This document shows, in pieces, positions 50,469 through 59,227 of a DNA stretch of 64,000 bases. The notes beneath the pieces were generated by a model. That model had not been told where the DNA came from. It did not search any database and was given only the letters and a program-made list of their open reading frames with translations. The DNA is from Sediminicoccus rosea. GTDB taxonomy: Bacteria; Pseudomonadota; Alphaproteobacteria; Acetobacterales; Acetobacteraceae. Numbering within the stretch: the stretch's first letter is position 1; each line of letters opens with the position of its first letter. The stretch is taken from NCBI RefSeq assembly GCF_033547095.1, contig NZ_CP137852.1, positions 2,597,501 through 2,661,500 of the forward strand. The letters run 5' to 3'. The translations under genes were made by a program, and so were the position numbers.

Positions 50469-52429
50469 TCGCGATGTTCAGCAAGATCCTCATCGCCAAT
50501 CGCGGCGAGATCGCCGTCCGCATCATCCGCACCGCGCGGCGGATGGGCATCGCCACCGTCGCGGTCTTCAGCGAGGCGGATGCGAACGCACTGCACGTGC
50601 GCGAGGCGGACGAGGCGCACGCGATCGGCCCCGCACCCGCCGCGCAATCCTATCTGCGCGGCGATGTGATCCTCGATGTGGCGCGGCGCAGCGGTGCTGA
50701 GGCGGTCCATCCGGGCTATGGCTTCCTCTCCGAGAATGCGGAGTTCGCCGAAGCCTGCGCCGCGTCCGGCATCGCCTTCATCGGCCCGCCCGCTGCGGCC
50801 ATCCGCGCCATGGGCAGCAAGGCGGAGAGCAAGCGCCTGATGGTCGCGGCCGGCGTGCCCACCGTGCCCGGCTATCACGGCGAGGCGCAGGAGGAGGCGC
50901 TGCTGGCGGCCGAGGCCGCGCGCATCGGCTTCCCCGTGCTGATCAAGGCGAGTGCGGGCGGCGGCGGCAAGGGCATGCGGCCGGTGTACGCGGCCCAGGA
51001 TTTCGCGGCCGAACTCGCTGGCGCGCGGCGCGAGGCGCAGGCCGCCTTCGGTGACGCGCGCGTGCTGATCGAGAAGTACCTGCAACGCCCGCGCCATGTG
51101 GAGGTGCAGGTCTTCGGCGACAGCCATGGCCGCGTGACCCATCTGCACACGCGCGACTGCTCGGTGCAGCGCCGCCACCAGAAGGTGCTGGAGGAGGCGC
51201 CGGCGCCCGATCTCTCGGATGTGCTGCGGACCTCCCTGCACGAAGCGGCCGAGAATGCGGCGCGCGCGGTCGGCTACACCAATGCCGGCACGGTGGAATT
51301 CGTCGTCGAGGGCGAGCACGCCTATTTCCTCGAGATGAACACCCGCCTGCAGGTCGAGCATCCGGTGACCGAGATGATCACCGGCCTCGACCTCGTCGAG
51401 TGGCAGTTGCGCGTGGCGGCGGGCGAGGCCTTGCCCACCCATTGGCCGCCACCCGCGCAAGGCCATGCCGTCGAGGTGCGCGTCTATGCCGAGGAGCCGG
51501 AGCAGGATTTCCGCCCGGCCACCGGCCGGCTGCGGAAGTTCACGCTGGCTGATGCCGGGGCGCGCTTCGACACGGGCTTCACGCCGGGTGACACCGTCAC
51601 CGCCGCCTATGACCCCATGCTGGCCAAGGTGATCGTGGCGGGCACGGACCGTGGCGCGGCGCTCACGCGCCTCGCTTCGGCACTGGATGCGCTGGAGATC
51701 GAGGGTCTGGGCAACAATGCCCGCTTCCTCACGCGCCTCGCCCGCCACCCGGCGCTGCGCGCGGGTGAACTGGATACCGGCTTCATCGCGCGCCATGCCG
51801 AGGCGCTGCTGACGCCGCGCGGCCCGGCGCCGGAGCGCGTTCTGATGGCCGCCGCCGCCGCCCTCGCGGAGGCCGGGCGGCGCGCGCCCGCGGCCTCGCC
51901 CTGGCTCGGCCGGCAGGGCTGGCGGCTGCAAGGCGCCGCCGAGACGGTGGAGGCCTGGGATGACGGCACCGGCCCGCGCCAGGTCACGCTGCGCTGGCTG
52001 CCCGGCGGCCATGCCGTGGCGGTGGGCGAGGGGGCGGCGCGGATCCTCTCCATTCGCGGCACGGGCACGCGGCTGGCGCTGGTGGAGGGCGACGCGGCCG
52101 AGGCCTTCACCCTCACACCCGAGGCCGATGGCTGCACGCTCCGCATGGGCGGCGAGAGCTGGCGGCTCCATCGCCGCGATCCCCATGCGCCCGCCAGCGA
52201 GGATGCGGCGGGCGAGAGCCGGCTTTCCGCGCCCATCCCGGGCCGGGTGGTGAAATTGCTGGCCGCGGTGGGCGATGCGGTGGTCAAGGGCCAGCTCCTC
52301 GCGGTCCTGGAAGCGATGAAGACCGAGATCAAGATCACCGCGCCGCGGGACGGCGTGGTGGCCCATCTGGGCTGCGCGGAGGGAGAAAACGTCGAGGAAG
52401 GCGTCGAAATCCTGAGCCTTGCCACATAG
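50465..52429 (+). CDS. mccA: Methylcrotonyl-CoA carboxylase alpha subunit (biotin-containing)
   Basis: The product, about 654 residues, has a biotin carboxylase domain ([60 protein letters not shown]), a middle BT-like domain and a C-terminal biotinyl domain with [11 protein letters not shown], where Lys619 is the biotin site. It carboxylates its own biotin using ATP and bicarbonate. The GTG at 50465 overlaps the mccB stop; ATG 50474 is an alternative. Enoyl-CoA hydratase and HMG-CoA lyase genes, usual in this operon, are absent here. Confidence 0.95.
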   Translation: MIAMFSKILIANRGEIAVRIIRTARRMGIATVAVFSEADANALHVREADEAHAIGPAPAAQSYLRGDVILDVARRSGAEAVHPGYGFLSENAEFAEACAASGIAFIGPPAAAIRAMGSKAESKRLMVAAGVPTVPGYHGEAQEEALLAAEAARIGFPVLIKASAGGGGKGMRPVYAAQDFAAELAGARREAQAAFGDARVLIEKYLQRPRHVEVQVFGDSHGRVTHLHTRDCSVQRRHQKVLEEAPAPDLSDVLRTSLHEAAENAARAVGYTNAGTVEFVVEGEHAYFLEMNTRLQVEHPVTEMITGLDLVEWQLRVAAGEALPTHWPPPAQGHAVEVRVYAEEPEQDFRPATGRLRKFTLADAGARFDTGFTPGDTVTAAYDPMLAKVIVAGTDRGAALTRLASALDALEIEGLGNNARFLTRLARHPALRAGELDTGFIARHAEALLTPRGPAPERVLMAAAAALAEAGRRAPAASPWLGRQGWRLQGAAETVEAWDDGTGPRQVTLRWLPGGHAVAVGEGAARILSIRGTGTRLALVEGDAAEAFTLTPEADGCTLRMGGESWRLHRRDPHAPASEDAAGESRLSAPIPGRVVKLLAAVGDAVVKGQLLAVLEAMKTEIKITAPRDGVVAHLGCAEGENVEEGVEILSLAT

Positions 52430-52618
52430 GAAACTGTGCAATCACCGTCACTTGTCGCAAAAATACAACCATAGGGACGCATGCCTGCGCTCAGATTCAG
52501 CCACTGGTCGCTATTGCATGTTTTTTTTGCCGCCTAATATCCCTAACGGGTCGGATGAGATGGCAATGACCGCCGGTTGAGCAGTCAAGCGATCCCGTCC
52601 GTGGGAAAAGGGGTTGTG

Positions 52619-52798
52619 ATGATGGTGAGTGAGCAGGAAGCTCCGGCCGTGGCCGCTGTGCCGCGCCGGCCGCCCGTGAATGTGATCCGTCTCTCCAAGG
52701 AGGAAGAGGGTCCGGTCAAGGGTGAATTCTGGGCCTTGGCCCGCGCCTTGGCGCTTCTCGTAGGAACGATGGTGGTGATCGGCTACGTCATCGCCTGA
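52619..52798 (+). CDS. Small membrane protein of unknown function
   Basis: The 59-residue product starts MMVSEQEAPAVAAVPRRPPV and ends with one membrane helix (ALARALALLVGTMVVIGYVI) reaching the C-terminus. AAAAGGGG lies seven bases before the first ATG. It is a tail-anchored-like layout with a basic/acidic cytoplasmic part. The 189-base gap upstream has an AT-rich stretch with eight T in a row (52521-52528) and TAATAT at 52535, so it has its own promoter region. I recognise no family. Confidence 0.6.
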   Translation: MMVSEQEAPAVAAVPRRPPVNVIRLSKEEEGPVKGEFWALARALALLVGTMVVIGYVIA

Positions 52799-52800
52799 GG

Positions 52801-54132
52801 TCAGGCTGCGCGGCCCAGCACGGGGCCGCGCAGATTCAGGAATTCGCGGAAGGCGGCGGTGAAGCCGCTGAGGTCGGTCGGCGCCAGCGGCAGGCTGAGC
52901 GCCACCATTCCGCGGCGGGCCAGGTAGAAGCCGGCCTCGAGCATATCCAGGAAGAACAATTCGCGGCGCTGCTCCTCCTCCGGGGTGGCGGCATAGGGCG
53001 CCTTGATCGCGCCCGTGCGGAAATGCGCCGTCATCATGCTGCCCGCGCCGGTGAACTGCATCGCGACCCCCGCCTCGGCGCAAAGGGCGTTGAGCTCGGC
53101 GCGCAGCTTTTCGCCGCGCTGGAACAGCGCCTCCACCACCTCGCCCCGGAACAGCTCGCCGAGTGCCACGCAGCCGGCGGCCATGGACCAGACATTGTTG
53201 TTGAAGGTCCCCGCATGCGGCAGGGCGCCCGGGCGATGCGCGTCGAACACATCCATGATGGCCGCGCGCCCGCCGAAGGCGCCGACATTCATGCCGCCCG
53301 CGATGTATTTGCCGAGCGTCGTCATGTCCGGGATCACGCCATGGCGCTGCTGCAGCCCGCCCTCGCTATGACGGCTCGTCATCACCTCGTCGAAGATCAG
53401 CACGGCGCCCGTCTCGGTGCAGGCGTCCCGCAGCGCGGCCAGGAATTCGCGCGTGGCGGGGATGCAGCCGCCCGAGCCCAGCATCGGCTCGACCAGCACG
53501 GCGGCCAGCTTGTCTCCCGCTTCGCGGATGGCGGCGACGGTGCCTTCCACGTCGTTATAGGCGAGGAAGCGCGTCGGCACCGGCAGGTTCACCGGGCTCT
53601 GGCCGGTGGCGAAGGTCATCACCCCGCCATGATAGCCGCCCTTCGCAACCATGATCTCGGCCCGGCCGGTGAAGGCGCGGGCGGCGGAGAGGGCCATGAT
53701 GTTGGCCTCGGTGCCCGAATTGGTGAAGCGCACGCGCTCGATCGAAGGAAAGCGGGCGCAGACCAGTTCGGCGAATCGGATCTCGTTGGCGCCCGCGCCG
53801 GCCAGGTTGATGCCGGTGTCCATCGCGGCCCGCGCGGCGTCCAGGATGCGGCGCTCGCTGTGGCCGAAGAGGCCGGCGGTGTATTCACCCAGCAGGTCGG
53901 TATAGGCGTGGCCATCCGCGTCCCACAGGCGCGCCCCTTCGCCACGGACCATGCTGATGGGGAAGGGGGACCAGAAAAGCACGGTGCGCGTGTTGCCGCC
54001 CGGCATGACGCGGCGCGCCGCCTCGTGCAGTTCCGCGCTTTTCGGGCGTGCCGCGGCATAGGTCGCGCGCGCTTCGAGCAGCGCGCTCTCCAGGTCGGAA
54101 TTGCGGGGGGGCGGTTGGTCGAGCGGGGCCAT
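52801..54132 (-). CDS. Class III aminotransferase, glutamate-1-semialdehyde aminomutase-like
   Basis: The 443-residue product follows the HemL-like fold. It has RRVMPGGNTRTVLFWSPFPI, LWDADGHAYTDLLGEYTAGL and RFTNSGTEANIMALSAARAF. The PLP aspartate is in VLIFDEVMTS and the Schiff-base lysine in TTLGKYIAGGMNVGAFGG. It is not the haem enzyme by context; paralogues of this type act on amino or beta-amino acids in catabolism. It is divergent from a D-amino-acid-dehydrogenase-like gene, with 97 bases between starts, so a shared amine substrate is possible. Confidence 0.88.
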   Translation of the reverse strand: MAPLDQPPPRNSDLESALLEARATYAAARPKSAELHEAARRVMPGGNTRTVLFWSPFPISMVRGEGARLWDADGHAYTDLLGEYTAGLFGHSERRILDAARAAMDTGINLAGAGANEIRFAELVCARFPSIERVRFTNSGTEANIMALSAARAFTGRAEIMVAKGGYHGGVMTFATGQSPVNLPVPTRFLAYNDVEGTVAAIREAGDKLAAVLVEPMLGSGGCIPATREFLAALRDACTETGAVLIFDEVMTSRHSEGGLQQRHGVIPDMTTLGKYIAGGMNVGAFGGRAAIMDVFDAHRPGALPHAGTFNNNVWSMAAGCVALGELFRGEVVEALFQRGEKLRAELNALCAEAGVAMQFTGAGSMMTAHFRTGAIKAPYAATPEEEQRRELFFLDMLEAGFYLARRGMVALSLPLAPTDLSGFTAAFREFLNLRGPVLGRAA

Positions 54133-54229
54133 GCGTGAGCCTGTCGCCAGACCCGGCACCGCGTCAATCGGGACTTGCCGGGGGCCGCGGGCGCGTGCTC
54201 CATCGGGGCCTCGGTGAGGGGCGGATGGC

Positions 54230-55330
54230 ATGCTGGTGGATGCGATCGTGGTGGGCGGCGGGCTGGTGGGTTCGGCCATCGCCTGGGGCTTGCAGCGCGA
54301 AGGGCTGGCGACCGTCCTGCTGGACGAGGGGGACCTCGCCTTCCGCGCCAGCCGGGGGAATTTCGGCCTGGTCTGGGTGCAGTCCAAGGGGCTGGGCGCG
54401 CCGCATTACCAGCGCTGGACCCGCGCCTCGGCCGAGGCCTGGGAGGGGCTGGCGAGCGAACTCGCCGCCGGCACCGGCATGGATTGCGGCCTGCGCCAGC
54501 CCGGCGGCGTGCATCTCTGCCTGAGCGAGCAGGAATTCGCGGACCGCGCCGCCCGCATGGCCCGGATGAAGGCCGAGGCCGGGAACTACGCCTATGACTA
54601 CCGCATGCTGGACGCGAAGGAGGTGCGGGACATGCTCCCCGGCCTTGGCGAGCGCGTGGTCGGCGCCTCCTGGACGCCCTATGACGGCCATGCCAACCCC
54701 TTGAACCTGCTGCATGCCCTGCACCGCGCCTTCAAGGCGGCGGGCGGCCGCTACGTGCCCGAAGCCGGCGTGACCGGGGCCAGCGCCGCCCCGCGCGACT
54801 TCAGGGTGAGCACGCCCGCCGGCGACTTCGCCGCACCCCGCATCGTGCTGGCCGCCGGCCTCGGCAATGCGAAGCTGGCGCCCCTCTTCGGCCTCGCGGC
54901 ACCCGTCCGCCCGCAGCGAGGCCAGGTGCTGGTGACCGAGCGCACGCGGGAGGTGCTGCCCATCCCCACCACCTCGATTCGCCAGACCGACGACGGCACC
55001 CTGCTGCTGGGCGACAGCCAGGAGGAGGTGGGGTTCGACCTGCACCAGACGCAGGATGTGATGGCGATGATCGCCCAGCGCGCCGCCTGGTCCTTCCCCT
55101 GGATCGCCCGGCTGAACATCGTCCGCGCCTGGTCGGCCTTGCGCGTCATGGCGCCGGACGGCCTGCCGATCTATGACGAAAGCGAGGAATTTCCTGGGGC
55201 TTTCACCGCCAATTGCCATTCGGGTGTGACCCTCGCCGCCGCCCATGCGCGGCTCTTCGCCCCCATGGTGGCGCGCGGCGCGCTGGAGCCGGGGATGGAG
55301 CTGTTCTCGGCCCGGCGTTTCGCCGCCTAG
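54230..55330 (+). CDS. FAD-dependent oxidoreductase, D-amino acid dehydrogenase/HcnC-like
   Basis: The 366-residue product has the N-terminal FAD motif VDAIVVGGGLVGSAIAWGL and the family C-terminal TANCHSGVTLAAAHARLFAP, with RVMAPDGLPIYDE before it. It resembles the catalytic subunit of HcnABC/opine-oxidase-type complexes. Partner subunits (2Fe-2S and FAD/NAD proteins) lie 2.2 kb downstream in the same operon. It would oxidise an amino acid or N-alkyl amino acid and pass electrons to its partners. The exact substrate is unknown. Confidence 0.88.
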   Translation: MLVDAIVVGGGLVGSAIAWGLQREGLATVLLDEGDLAFRASRGNFGLVWVQSKGLGAPHYQRWTRASAEAWEGLASELAAGTGMDCGLRQPGGVHLCLSEQEFADRAARMARMKAEAGNYAYDYRMLDAKEVRDMLPGLGERVVGASWTPYDGHANPLNLLHALHRAFKAAGGRYVPEAGVTGASAAPRDFRVSTPAGDFAAPRIVLAAGLGNAKLAPLFGLAAPVRPQRGQVLVTERTREVLPIPTTSIRQTDDGTLLLGDSQEEVGFDLHQTQDVMAMIAQRAAWSFPWIARLNIVRAWSALRVMAPDGLPIYDESEEFPGAFTANCHSGVTLAAAHARLFAPMVARGALEPGMELFSARRFAA

Positions 55331-55393
55331 GGCTTGGCCGGCCTGGAATCTTGGCGCTTTGCGGCGGCGCTCCGTTCCGTGTAGACAGCGCGG

Positions 55394-56911
55394 ATGGACC
55401 GTAGAGATTTCCTGGCCGGGCTGTCGGCGCTCGCCGTCGCATCCGGCACCGCTGGCAGCAGAACCGCCGGGGCCCAGACCGCCGGTGCTGCCGCCCGCAC
55501 CATGGTCGCCTCGCCCGAGGCGATGCAGCGCCTCTCCGCCCGCCTCATGCGGTTGGAGGAGGACGGGCTCGACCCGCGCTGGTACGGGCTGAACCCCGGC
55601 AACCAGGAAGATCCCGCCGCCATCACCCGCGCCACCGCCGGCGCGCTGGCGGATATCGTCCAGGGCCGCGTCGCGAGCTTGCCCGGCCGCGTGGACCTGC
55701 GGCGCGACCCCAACCCGGCCACGCTGAACCTCTGGGTGCAGCGCATCGCCGAGGCCGCGGAGCCCGCCGAGGTGATCGACCTCGCCTCCAACGCCACGCC
55801 GGACATGGCGCTGCTCAAGCCCGCACTCGCCGCCGCCCGCACGCGCGCGAGCGGCAGCTGGCCCGGCTTCCCGGTCGGCGGCCGCACGCTCGAGCCCGGC
55901 GCCTTCGACGAGAACCGCGTGGCTGCGCTGCGCGCCCGCCTCGTCCTGACCGACCCGATCCTTGCCGCCAATCCCGGCACGGGCGGCAGCTATGACGAGC
56001 GCCTGCAGGCTGCCGTCCGCCGCTTCCAGACCGCCGTCGGCACCGAGCCCGACGCGCGCATCGGCACCGCCACGCAGCAGGCGCTCAACCGCTCGCCCAT
56101 GGCGACGGTGAACCAGCTCCGCGTTGCGATCGACATGCGCCGCGCCCAGCCCGCGCTCTCCTCCGAGCGGCGGGTGGATGTGAACATCCCAGACTATCGC
56201 CTCCGCATGATGGAGGACGGGCGCACCGTCATCGAAATGGCCGTGGTGGTGGGCCGCCCGAGCCGCGCGACGCCGATGATCACGACGCGCCTGACCTCGG
56301 TGCAGTTCAACCCCTCCTGGGGCGTGCCGCAGCGCAACGCGCGCGAGGACCTGCTGCCCCGCCTGCGCCGCGACCCGACGGCGCTGCAGCAGCGCGGCTT
56401 CCGCATCTTCGGCCGGGTGGATGGCCAGGTGGTGGAGATCGACCCCACCACGGTCGATTGGCGCGCCATCAACCCGGACCGCTTCCCCTACGTCATCCGG
56501 CAGGATGCGGGCGATGCGAATGCGCTCGGCCGCATCAAGTTCAACATGCCGAACAACGACGACATCTACATGCACGACACGCCCGACCGGCACTACTTCC
56601 GCCGGGCGGATCGCGCGCAATCCTCGGGCTGCATCCGCCTGGAGCGGCCGATGGATTTCCTGATGGTGATGCTGGACGGTACGCCGGGCTGGGACCGCGA
56701 GCGGGTGGACCGCGTGCTCGCCACGCGCAACACCCAGACCGTCCCGCTGCGGCGCCAGCCGCCGGTGCGCCTCTTCTATTCAACCGTCACCGTGGAGGGC
56801 AGCGAGTTGCGAGTCCGACAGGATATCTACGGCCTGGACGAGGCCTATGCGCGGGCCATGGAAGCCCGCAACCGCCCGCAGGGCATTCCGATGGCGGCGG
56901 CGCAGGGCTGA
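55394..56911 (+). CDS. L,D-transpeptidase with peptidoglycan-binding domain (YcbB/LdtD type)
   Basis: The 505-residue product has a twin-arginine-like leader (MDRRDFLAGLSALAVASG) and an N-terminal scaffold domain. It then has a PG-binding repeat (YDERLQAAVRRFQTAVGTEP) and the YkuD catalytic domain. The catalytic motif is YMHDTPDRHYFRRADRAQ followed by SSGCIRLERP, with the nucleophile cysteine near residue 412 and histidines in place. It forms 3-3 cross-links or attaches D-amino acids to peptidoglycan. It lies three bases before an M15-type gene and between parts of an amine dehydrogenase. Confidence 0.93.
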   Translation: MDRRDFLAGLSALAVASGTAGSRTAGAQTAGAAARTMVASPEAMQRLSARLMRLEEDGLDPRWYGLNPGNQEDPAAITRATAGALADIVQGRVASLPGRVDLRRDPNPATLNLWVQRIAEAAEPAEVIDLASNATPDMALLKPALAAARTRASGSWPGFPVGGRTLEPGAFDENRVAALRARLVLTDPILAANPGTGGSYDERLQAAVRRFQTAVGTEPDARIGTATQQALNRSPMATVNQLRVAIDMRRAQPALSSERRVDVNIPDYRLRMMEDGRTVIEMAVVVGRPSRATPMITTRLTSVQFNPSWGVPQRNAREDLLPRLRRDPTALQQRGFRIFGRVDGQVVEIDPTTVDWRAINPDRFPYVIRQDAGDANALGRIKFNMPNNDDIYMHDTPDRHYFRRADRAQSSGCIRLERPMDFLMVMLDGTPGWDRERVDRVLATRNTQTVPLRRQPPVRLFYSTVTVEGSELRVRQDIYGLDEAYARAMEARNRPQGIPMAAAQG

Positions 56912-56914
56912 GCC

Positions 56915-57520
56915 ATGCGCCTGTTTCAGCACGCCTGCCCGGCCTGTGCGGCCGGTGATTCCCTCGATTGCCCCAATGAAGGGAGCCTGACCCGCCGCGG
57001 CCTGTTCGGCGCCGCCCTAGGTCTCGGCTTCGCCGCCATGCCCGAGGAGGCGGTCGCCCAGCGCCTGGGCAATGCCGGCACCCGGTCCATCTCCATCCGC
57101 CGCGCCCAGACGGGCGAGAGCTTCCAGGGCGTCTATTGGCGCGACGGCCGCTATGACCGCGACGCGCTGCAGCGCCTCGACCTCGTGCTGCGCGACCCCG
57201 GCATGGACGAGGCCACACCGATGGACCCGCGCCTTTTCGACGTGCTGGTGACGGTGCAGCGCGCGCTCGATTCCACCGACACCTGGGAAGTCATCAGCGG
57301 CTATCGCGCGCCCGAGACCAATGCGGCCCGCGCCCGCCAGTCCCGCCGGGTCAGCCGTGCCTCGCTGCACATGTCGGGCATGGCCTGCGATTCCCGGCTG
57401 CCGGGGCGCAATTCGCTCGGCATCGCGCGCGTCGCGGCCGACATGCAGACGGGCGGCGTCGGCCTCTACCGGCGCGACGGCTTCGTCCATCTGGATTGCG
57501 GCCCCGCGCGGCGCTGGTAG
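56915..57520 (+). CDS. DUF882/M15-type YcbK-like envelope protein
   Basis: The 201-residue product has a cysteine-rich start (HACPACAAGDSLDC), then a twin-arginine-like signal (LTRRGLFGAALGLGFAA). The DUF882 domain follows: DLVLRDPGMDEATPMDPRLF, EVISGYRAPETNAA, the zinc-site SLHMSGMACDSRLPGRN and FVHLDCGPARRW. The conserved His, Asp and His match the M15 metal positions. Such proteins are paired with L,D-transpeptidases of the YcbB type, as here. A role in peptide trimming is inferred. Cysteines in front of a Tat motif are odd; a shorter start is possible. Confidence 0.88.
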   Translation: MRLFQHACPACAAGDSLDCPNEGSLTRRGLFGAALGLGFAAMPEEAVAQRLGNAGTRSISIRRAQTGESFQGVYWRDGRYDRDALQRLDLVLRDPGMDEATPMDPRLFDVLVTVQRALDSTDTWEVISGYRAPETNAARARQSRRVSRASLHMSGMACDSRLPGRNSLGIARVAADMQTGGVGLYRRDGFVHLDCGPARRW

Positions 57521-57523
57521 CGG

Positions 57524-57811
57524 ATGTTCCGGCGCAGCGGCCCCACGGATTGCGAGATCACCTGGAATGGGGCGCCGATCCCCGCGCGGCAGGGTGAGTC
57601 CCTGGCCGCGGCCTTGCTCGCCGCCGGGATCGCCCATTTCCGCGATACGGCCCTTTCGGGCAGCCCGCGCGGTCCGCTCTGCCTGATGGGCGCCTGCTTC
57701 GACTGCCTGGTGGAGGTGGAGGGCGTGGCGAACCGCCAGGCCTGCCTGGTCACCGTCACCCCCGGCCTCTCCGCCCGCATCCAGCATGGTGCCCGGGAGA
57801 CGGGGGCGTGA
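57524..57811 (+). CDS. (2Fe-2S)-binding subunit, HcnA-like
   Basis: The 95-residue product has the ferredoxin-like spacing CLMGACFDCLVEVEGVANRQ with a later cysteine in ACLVTVTPG, giving C-x4-C-x2-C and a fourth ligand. It opens with ITWNGAPIPARQGESLAAAL, the usual start of these small subunits. It should pass electrons from the HcnC-like dehydrogenase to the HcnB-like partner. It lies three bases after the M15-type gene and overlaps the next gene (GTGA). Confidence 0.92.
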   Translation: MFRRSGPTDCEITWNGAPIPARQGESLAAALLAAGIAHFRDTALSGSPRGPLCLMGACFDCLVEVEGVANRQACLVTVTPGLSARIQHGARETGA

Positions 57812-59175
57812 GGGAGGTTCCGCTGCTCATCCTGGGCGCGGGGCCGGCCGGCCTCGCCGCCGCCGCCGAGGCCGCCGCCCAGGGCATCGCGGCCCTTCTG
57901 CTGGATGAGAACCCCGCGCCCGGCGGGCAGGTGCACCGTGCCGTGGGCGGCTTCTACCGGCCGGCCCCGGGCGCACCCGGCGCCGACCAGGCGGCCGAGG
58001 GGCTGGCGCTGATCCAGGCCGCCGCCGCCTCGAGCACGGAATGCCGCTACGGCGCCACGCTCTGGGCGATCCAGGAGGATGGCGTCGTTACCTGGTCCGA
58101 GGGCGGGCAGGCGCAGCAGGCGCTGGCCTCGGTGCTGCTGCTCTGCCCGGGTGCGACCGAGCGCGCCATGCCCATTCCGGGCTGGACGCTGCCGGGCGTG
58201 ATGGGCGTGGGGGCCGCGCAGATCCTGATGAAGACGGCCGGCATGCTGCCGGACGGCAAGACCTGGTTGGCGGGGCAGGGGCCGTTGCTCTGGCTCTATG
58301 CCGCGCAGCTGCTGGACAAGGGCGTGCGGCCGGCGGGGATCGTGGATCTCTCACCGCCGGGGCTACCCTGGCGGGCACTGCCGCATCTGCCGCTGGCGCT
58401 GCGCGCGCCGGGCTATCTGGCCAAGGGGGCCGGGTGGATGTGGCGCATCCGCCGGGCCGGCATCCCGGTGATCCGCGGGCGGGCGCTGGCGGCGCTGGGG
58501 CGTGACCGTCTGACCGGAATTTCCATCGACGGCAGGGAGTTCGGGGCCGATCTTCTGTTGCTGCATGATGGCGTCGTGCCCAATACGCAGGTGACGCGGG
58601 CGCTGCCCGGCTGCGCCCATGCCTGGGATTCCGCGCAGATGTGCTTCCGCCCCGTGCTGGATGAATGGGGCAACACCACCCTCAAGGGCCTGCTGGTGGC
58701 GGGCGATGGCGGCGGCATCGGCGGCGCTCGGGCGGCGGCGCTCTCGGGGCGGATCGCCGCACTGGAAGCCGCCCGCTGGCTCGGCCGCCTCACGGTCGAG
58801 CAGCGCGACGCGCTGGGCGGCCCGCTGCTGCACAAGCGCAGCGCCGAGCTGGCGCCGCGCGGGCTGCTGGACGCGCTCTACCCGCCGCTGCCCATGGCGC
58901 GCGTGGCCGATGACACGCTGGTCTGCCGCTGCGAGGAAATCACCGCCGGGCGGGTCCGGGCCGCCGTGGCGCTGGGCGCGCAAGGGCCGAACCAGATCAA
59001 GGCCTTTCTCCGCGCGGGAATGGGGCCGTGCCAGGGCCGGGTGTGCGGCCCGGCCGTGCATGCGCTGATGGCGGAGGCGCGCGGCGTGGCGCCCGAGAGC
59101 CTGGAGCCGCTCAGGACGCGGTTTCCGACGAAGCCGGTGACGGTGGGGGAAATCGCGGCGCTGGCGGGGGAGTGA
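57808..59175 (+). CDS. FAD/NAD-binding subunit with BFD-like [2Fe-2S] domain, HcnB-like
   Basis: The 455-residue product has the FAD motif LLILGAGPAGLAAAAEAAAQ, a second nucleotide-binding half, and a C-terminal BFD-like domain with VCRCEEITAGRVRAAVALGA and GPNQIKAFLRAGMGPCQGRVCGP. The four cysteines are in place for a cluster. With the 2Fe-2S and HcnC-like subunits it completes a heterotrimer of the HcnABC/opine-oxidase/D-hydroxyproline-dehydrogenase type. Cyanide formation is not implied, since most members of this family oxidise amino acids. Confidence 0.92.
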   Translation: MREVPLLILGAGPAGLAAAAEAAAQGIAALLLDENPAPGGQVHRAVGGFYRPAPGAPGADQAAEGLALIQAAAASSTECRYGATLWAIQEDGVVTWSEGGQAQQALASVLLLCPGATERAMPIPGWTLPGVMGVGAAQILMKTAGMLPDGKTWLAGQGPLLWLYAAQLLDKGVRPAGIVDLSPPGLPWRALPHLPLALRAPGYLAKGAGWMWRIRRAGIPVIRGRALAALGRDRLTGISIDGREFGADLLLLHDGVVPNTQVTRALPGCAHAWDSAQMCFRPVLDEWGNTTLKGLLVAGDGGGIGGARAAALSGRIAALEAARWLGRLTVEQRDALGGPLLHKRSAELAPRGLLDALYPPLPMARVADDTLVCRCEEITAGRVRAAVALGAQGPNQIKAFLRAGMGPCQGRVCGPAVHALMAEARGVAPESLEPLRTRFPTKPVTVGEIAALAGE

Positions 59176-59177
59176 TC

Positions 59178-59221
59178 CCAGGGGCGCTGCCCCTGGACCC
59201 CGGAAGGGGGCGGGCCCCCTT
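59178..59221. terminator. Paired hairpins between convergent genes
   Basis: CCAGGGGC-GCT-GCCCCTGG (59178-59196) and AAGGGGGC-GG-GCCCCCTT (59204-59221) are two perfect stems. They lie between the stop of the HcnB-like gene and the stop of the convergent enolase-family gene, so they may serve as a bidirectional terminator. Confidence 0.6.
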
Positions 59222-59227
59222 CACCCC

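Noticed and set aside
54164-56620. 818-codon open frame antisense to the HcnC-like and L,D-transpeptidase genes
   Set aside because: Both sense genes have clear catalytic motifs; the antisense frame has none.
57808-59175. Hydrogen cyanide synthase operon
   Set aside because: Subunit types match HcnABC, but the same families form amino-acid and opine dehydrogenases, the gene order differs, and nothing here points to glycine or cyanide.
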